Shown piece after piece: positions 61,327-64,000 of a DNA stretch of 64,000 nt. Position numbers and translations under genes: made by a program. The notes under the pieces are model-generated. The model made no database searches, was not told the origin of the DNA, and worked only from the letters and a program-made list of their open reading frames with translations. How positions within the stretch are numbered: the stretch's first letter is position 1; every line of letters starts with the position of its first letter. The stretch is from Aquatica leii (Eukaryota > Arthropoda > Insecta > Coleoptera > Lampyridae): NCBI GenBank assembly GCA_035610365.1, contig CM069432.1:178359027-178423026 (forward strand), written 5' to 3'.

Positions 61327-64000
61327 AATTATTACATATAAAACAATATTAGAAGAAAATATATATTTATTGCTATTTTATCACTATAGAGTGTGTCCCA
61401 TTCTGAGTTGCATTGCAACGGTTAAATGAGCAATTATGTAGAAATTTTGTTCCTGATTTAGATTATCTTTAAAAATAATTCGAATTCCGAGCGGTCCCGA
61501 AGTTAAACGAAAAAAACCGAAAAATGCATTTTTTTGAAAAAGGATAATATTTTCTTATTCTAACAGTTATAAAAAAAATGTTTCGTGTAATTAGACGATT
61601 TGAGAATTAGTATTAAAAAAAACTTTTTAATTTTTTTTTTGACTAATTTTACCTGAAGGTAACACAGTTTTTGTAATTGCCGTTAGAAAATTATAGAGCA
61701 TATATTATTAATTTAATTGGTCAAGGTTATGACAACCGGGTTAATATGAATCATAAGCACAATGGTTTAGAAAAAAAAATTTAATACCAATTCAAGAGCA
61801 TTTAATTTTAAAGCAGACACCAGATGGTTGAGCTGAATTGATGCTATAACTCTTTAATATATCAGCTGCGTGAAATATATGTTCTTTGTGAATTTTCTAC
61901 TGAGCAAAATTTTGATTTTGCTGATTGAACTATACTGATATAGAGATTGAAAAAATTTAATTTGGATGCATGATGAGTTTGTGGTGTAAAATTTTAAGCA
62001 AATTCAATACAGTTTTTAAAATTCTACAAATTCTTAATTTTATGAAATATTTTGGAATTTAGTAGTCATTCTCAATCGGAACAGCTGTAGTTTTGTACAA
62101 GATTTGAGGGTATATACAGTGATAAAAATCGAAATAAGATTGCAGAATATTGAGATAAATGTTATTTGTTTACGAATTATTACCCTAAATTACATTGTAA
62201 CTAATAATTTATATTATTCACATTATTCCATTGTGGCGTTACAAATTTTATTGACAGTCAGTTTTCATAGTCACAGCCGAAAGATAGTTTTACAAATTAA
62301 AAATTATCAAATTTTTTTTACGTTCTACTAATCTTTATTTCAATGGAATCTGTTTTGAAAAAAGAATTAGACAATAAAACGTTTATACAATTTTAAAAAA
62401 ATAAAAGCACGTAAAGTGTTTAATTGTATATTTTATACAGCAAAATTAAGTACAATTTCAAAAATGTGTTATATGCTGATATAGTTATTAATTTTGATTA
62501 TTTTTTAACTCTATTTTTAGTGTAATTTTAGAAGTAGTTACCGGTACACAGTTAGTGTAAAAGTAAAGTATAATTTTTTTGTCAACTTTGGTTACTATAG
62601 AGAAATGTCTTCATGTAAGCCGGCATCGGTTTTTTAAGGTTTTAGTTAGCTATTGTTTATGAGCTTCAAACAACTATTATAAGCAATACTTTTAATTTAA
62701 ACACTAATATGTGCAATTACATTTATCTATAAACCAGAAAAGTTGATAAAAGCAAATATGTTTTATTTTATTCCGCATTAATTTAATCCTTTTATCGTAG
62801 TTAACGCATTTAAAACAAGGGTTGAATCATTTATGTAGAAATTTAAATTAGATTAATTAAGATCTTACAAGAACAACATTAATGTTAAACCGCCAAACTC
62901 AATGTAGGCGTTATCTTAGGATGCTGATAAAAGTATTATCTTTAAGTTGAAACAATTCCTTTTTACGTATCTGTTTTAACTGAAATATCTGTTAAAATTC
63001 ATAGAAGTCATTGTTTGCTGTTTTAGAGATATTTAATTTTTGGTTTTATTTACGTATAAAGAATGTAGTAAATATATATTGCACTAATCTAACAAAAGTT
63101 TTACACTTGTATAAGCCGTTCTAGTAATATTTTAAATTATAAATTTTTATTGTAGTCTTTATAACTGTTATTCCAATAGTGTTTTATTTTCTTTTCCCTT
63201 TAACAGCTACTATAATAGTTAACATTTAAAAAATCTGCTATTGAGCACGTGTTATTTTGTAACGTTGATAGTTTATTAAGAAGATAAAATTTAAGGTTTT
63301 TATTTGCATATGTGTCTTAAACAATGTAATAATCTACTTTGTTTTAAATACTATTTTTAAAAGCGTTAGCTTGTAACTGATTTTGTATACAAAAAAAACT
63401 ATTTTCGTTTTATATTCATCTCATTTGTAATACGAATAACATGCTAAAACAGTACGTTTTATTCGTAATCCACCTAATAAAATGATGGTAAGACATAGTA
63501 AATCCTAAAATATATTAGCTTTAAATTTAGGAATAAACCATTTATAAATCAGTAGAAATAGTATCAAGCCTATATCGTTTGTTTCATCCCTTTCGAAAAC
63601 ATTCTTCCTGCGTTATAAATGAAGTGATTTAGTGGTTAGTTACAATTGATTATTCCTATAACGACTTGTGCTATAATTTATACTAAAGGGTTGGTTAGGT
63701 ACTTTTCAGTATTTAGTAAAGAAGCAGTTGCTTATTTAATTAAGTACTACAAAGTTAACTGATTATCTTTCATTTTCTTACCCTCCAATTAATTAAACTA
63801 TTTGATAGTCTAATTATGTTAACATTAAATGTTGACAAAAAAAAATAATACAACTATTACATCATGTTATAGTTGAAAACTATTTAACATTTCTAAAATT
63901 TACGTAGTTTAAATAATTTAAAAAAAAAATAAATATAAGAGTTTTTTATTTTTTAAGTTGTTTTAAATTTTTTTTGTATGATTGTATTTTTGTATTGAAT
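61327..64000. other. AT-rich DNA with a possible transposon terminus at 61386
   Basis: TATAGAGTGTGTCCCATTCTG at 61384 onward resembles common insect transposon ends (TATACAGGGTGTCCCA), and the next 150 bp are less AT-rich (TCCGAGCGGTCCCGAAG). No matching opposite end was found. The frame at 62104-62331 has no recognisable domain. The remainder to the right edge shows nothing supported. Confidence 0.35.

Overview
This is animal nuclear DNA, most likely from an arthropod and probably an insect. It is very AT-rich and gene-poor. It contains a spliced gene with introns of about 50 bp and remnants of BEL/Pao, Penelope-like, hAT, PIF/Harbinger, pogo and Tc1/mariner elements, a mix typical of metazoans and especially arthropods. 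I cannot name the species.

Only two host genes can be supported. The first is a coding exon at 8149-8357 (+) that encodes a signal peptide and an N-terminal leucine-rich-repeat cap. It ends at a consensus splice donor in phase 2 and lies just after a CpG-richer, promoter-like stretch (about 7585-8148). No downstream exon could be recognised. The second is a complete three-exon secretory cyclophilin (cyclophilin B type, 205 codons) on the minus strand at 52195-52914.

Most of the rest that can be identified is mobile DNA. From left to right: the 3' end of a Penelope-like element with a GIY-YIG endonuclease (1-1080); a badly decayed plus-strand BEL/Pao element (about 1860-4895); a perfect 25-bp hairpin (5000-5057) and a Penelope-type terminal motif (5170-5208); a complete, young-looking minus-strand BEL/Pao element (15464-21872) with identical 372-bp LTRs, an AAACC target duplication and a tRNA-Tyr primer site, but a broken integrase; a Harbinger N-terminal remnant beside a foldback repeat (23038-23600); a hAT remnant (about 23946-25362); a second copy of the Penelope 3' terminus (26803-27192); a Harbinger catalytic-domain remnant beside another foldback (29660-30675); a possible Penelope RT scrap (about 32950-33170); a 1-kb mariner-like element with TA duplications (34895-35880); a 20-bp minisatellite abutting a third Penelope-like terminus (36661-37025); a pogo-like remnant (about 40880-41454); an internally deleted DDE_3-type transposase (41900-42260); and a decayed SAM-domain multicopy-type sequence (about 46440-47400). 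From 53 kb to the right edge there is AT-rich DNA with only small repeat candidates.

The elements show several ages of insertion. The 15-22 kb BEL/Pao copy is the only one with identical termini; the others are fragments with frameshifts, stops or deletions. The cyclophilin gene may lie inside a very long intron of the LRR gene on the opposite strand, but that rests on the absence of recognisable LRR exons and is only a hypothesis.
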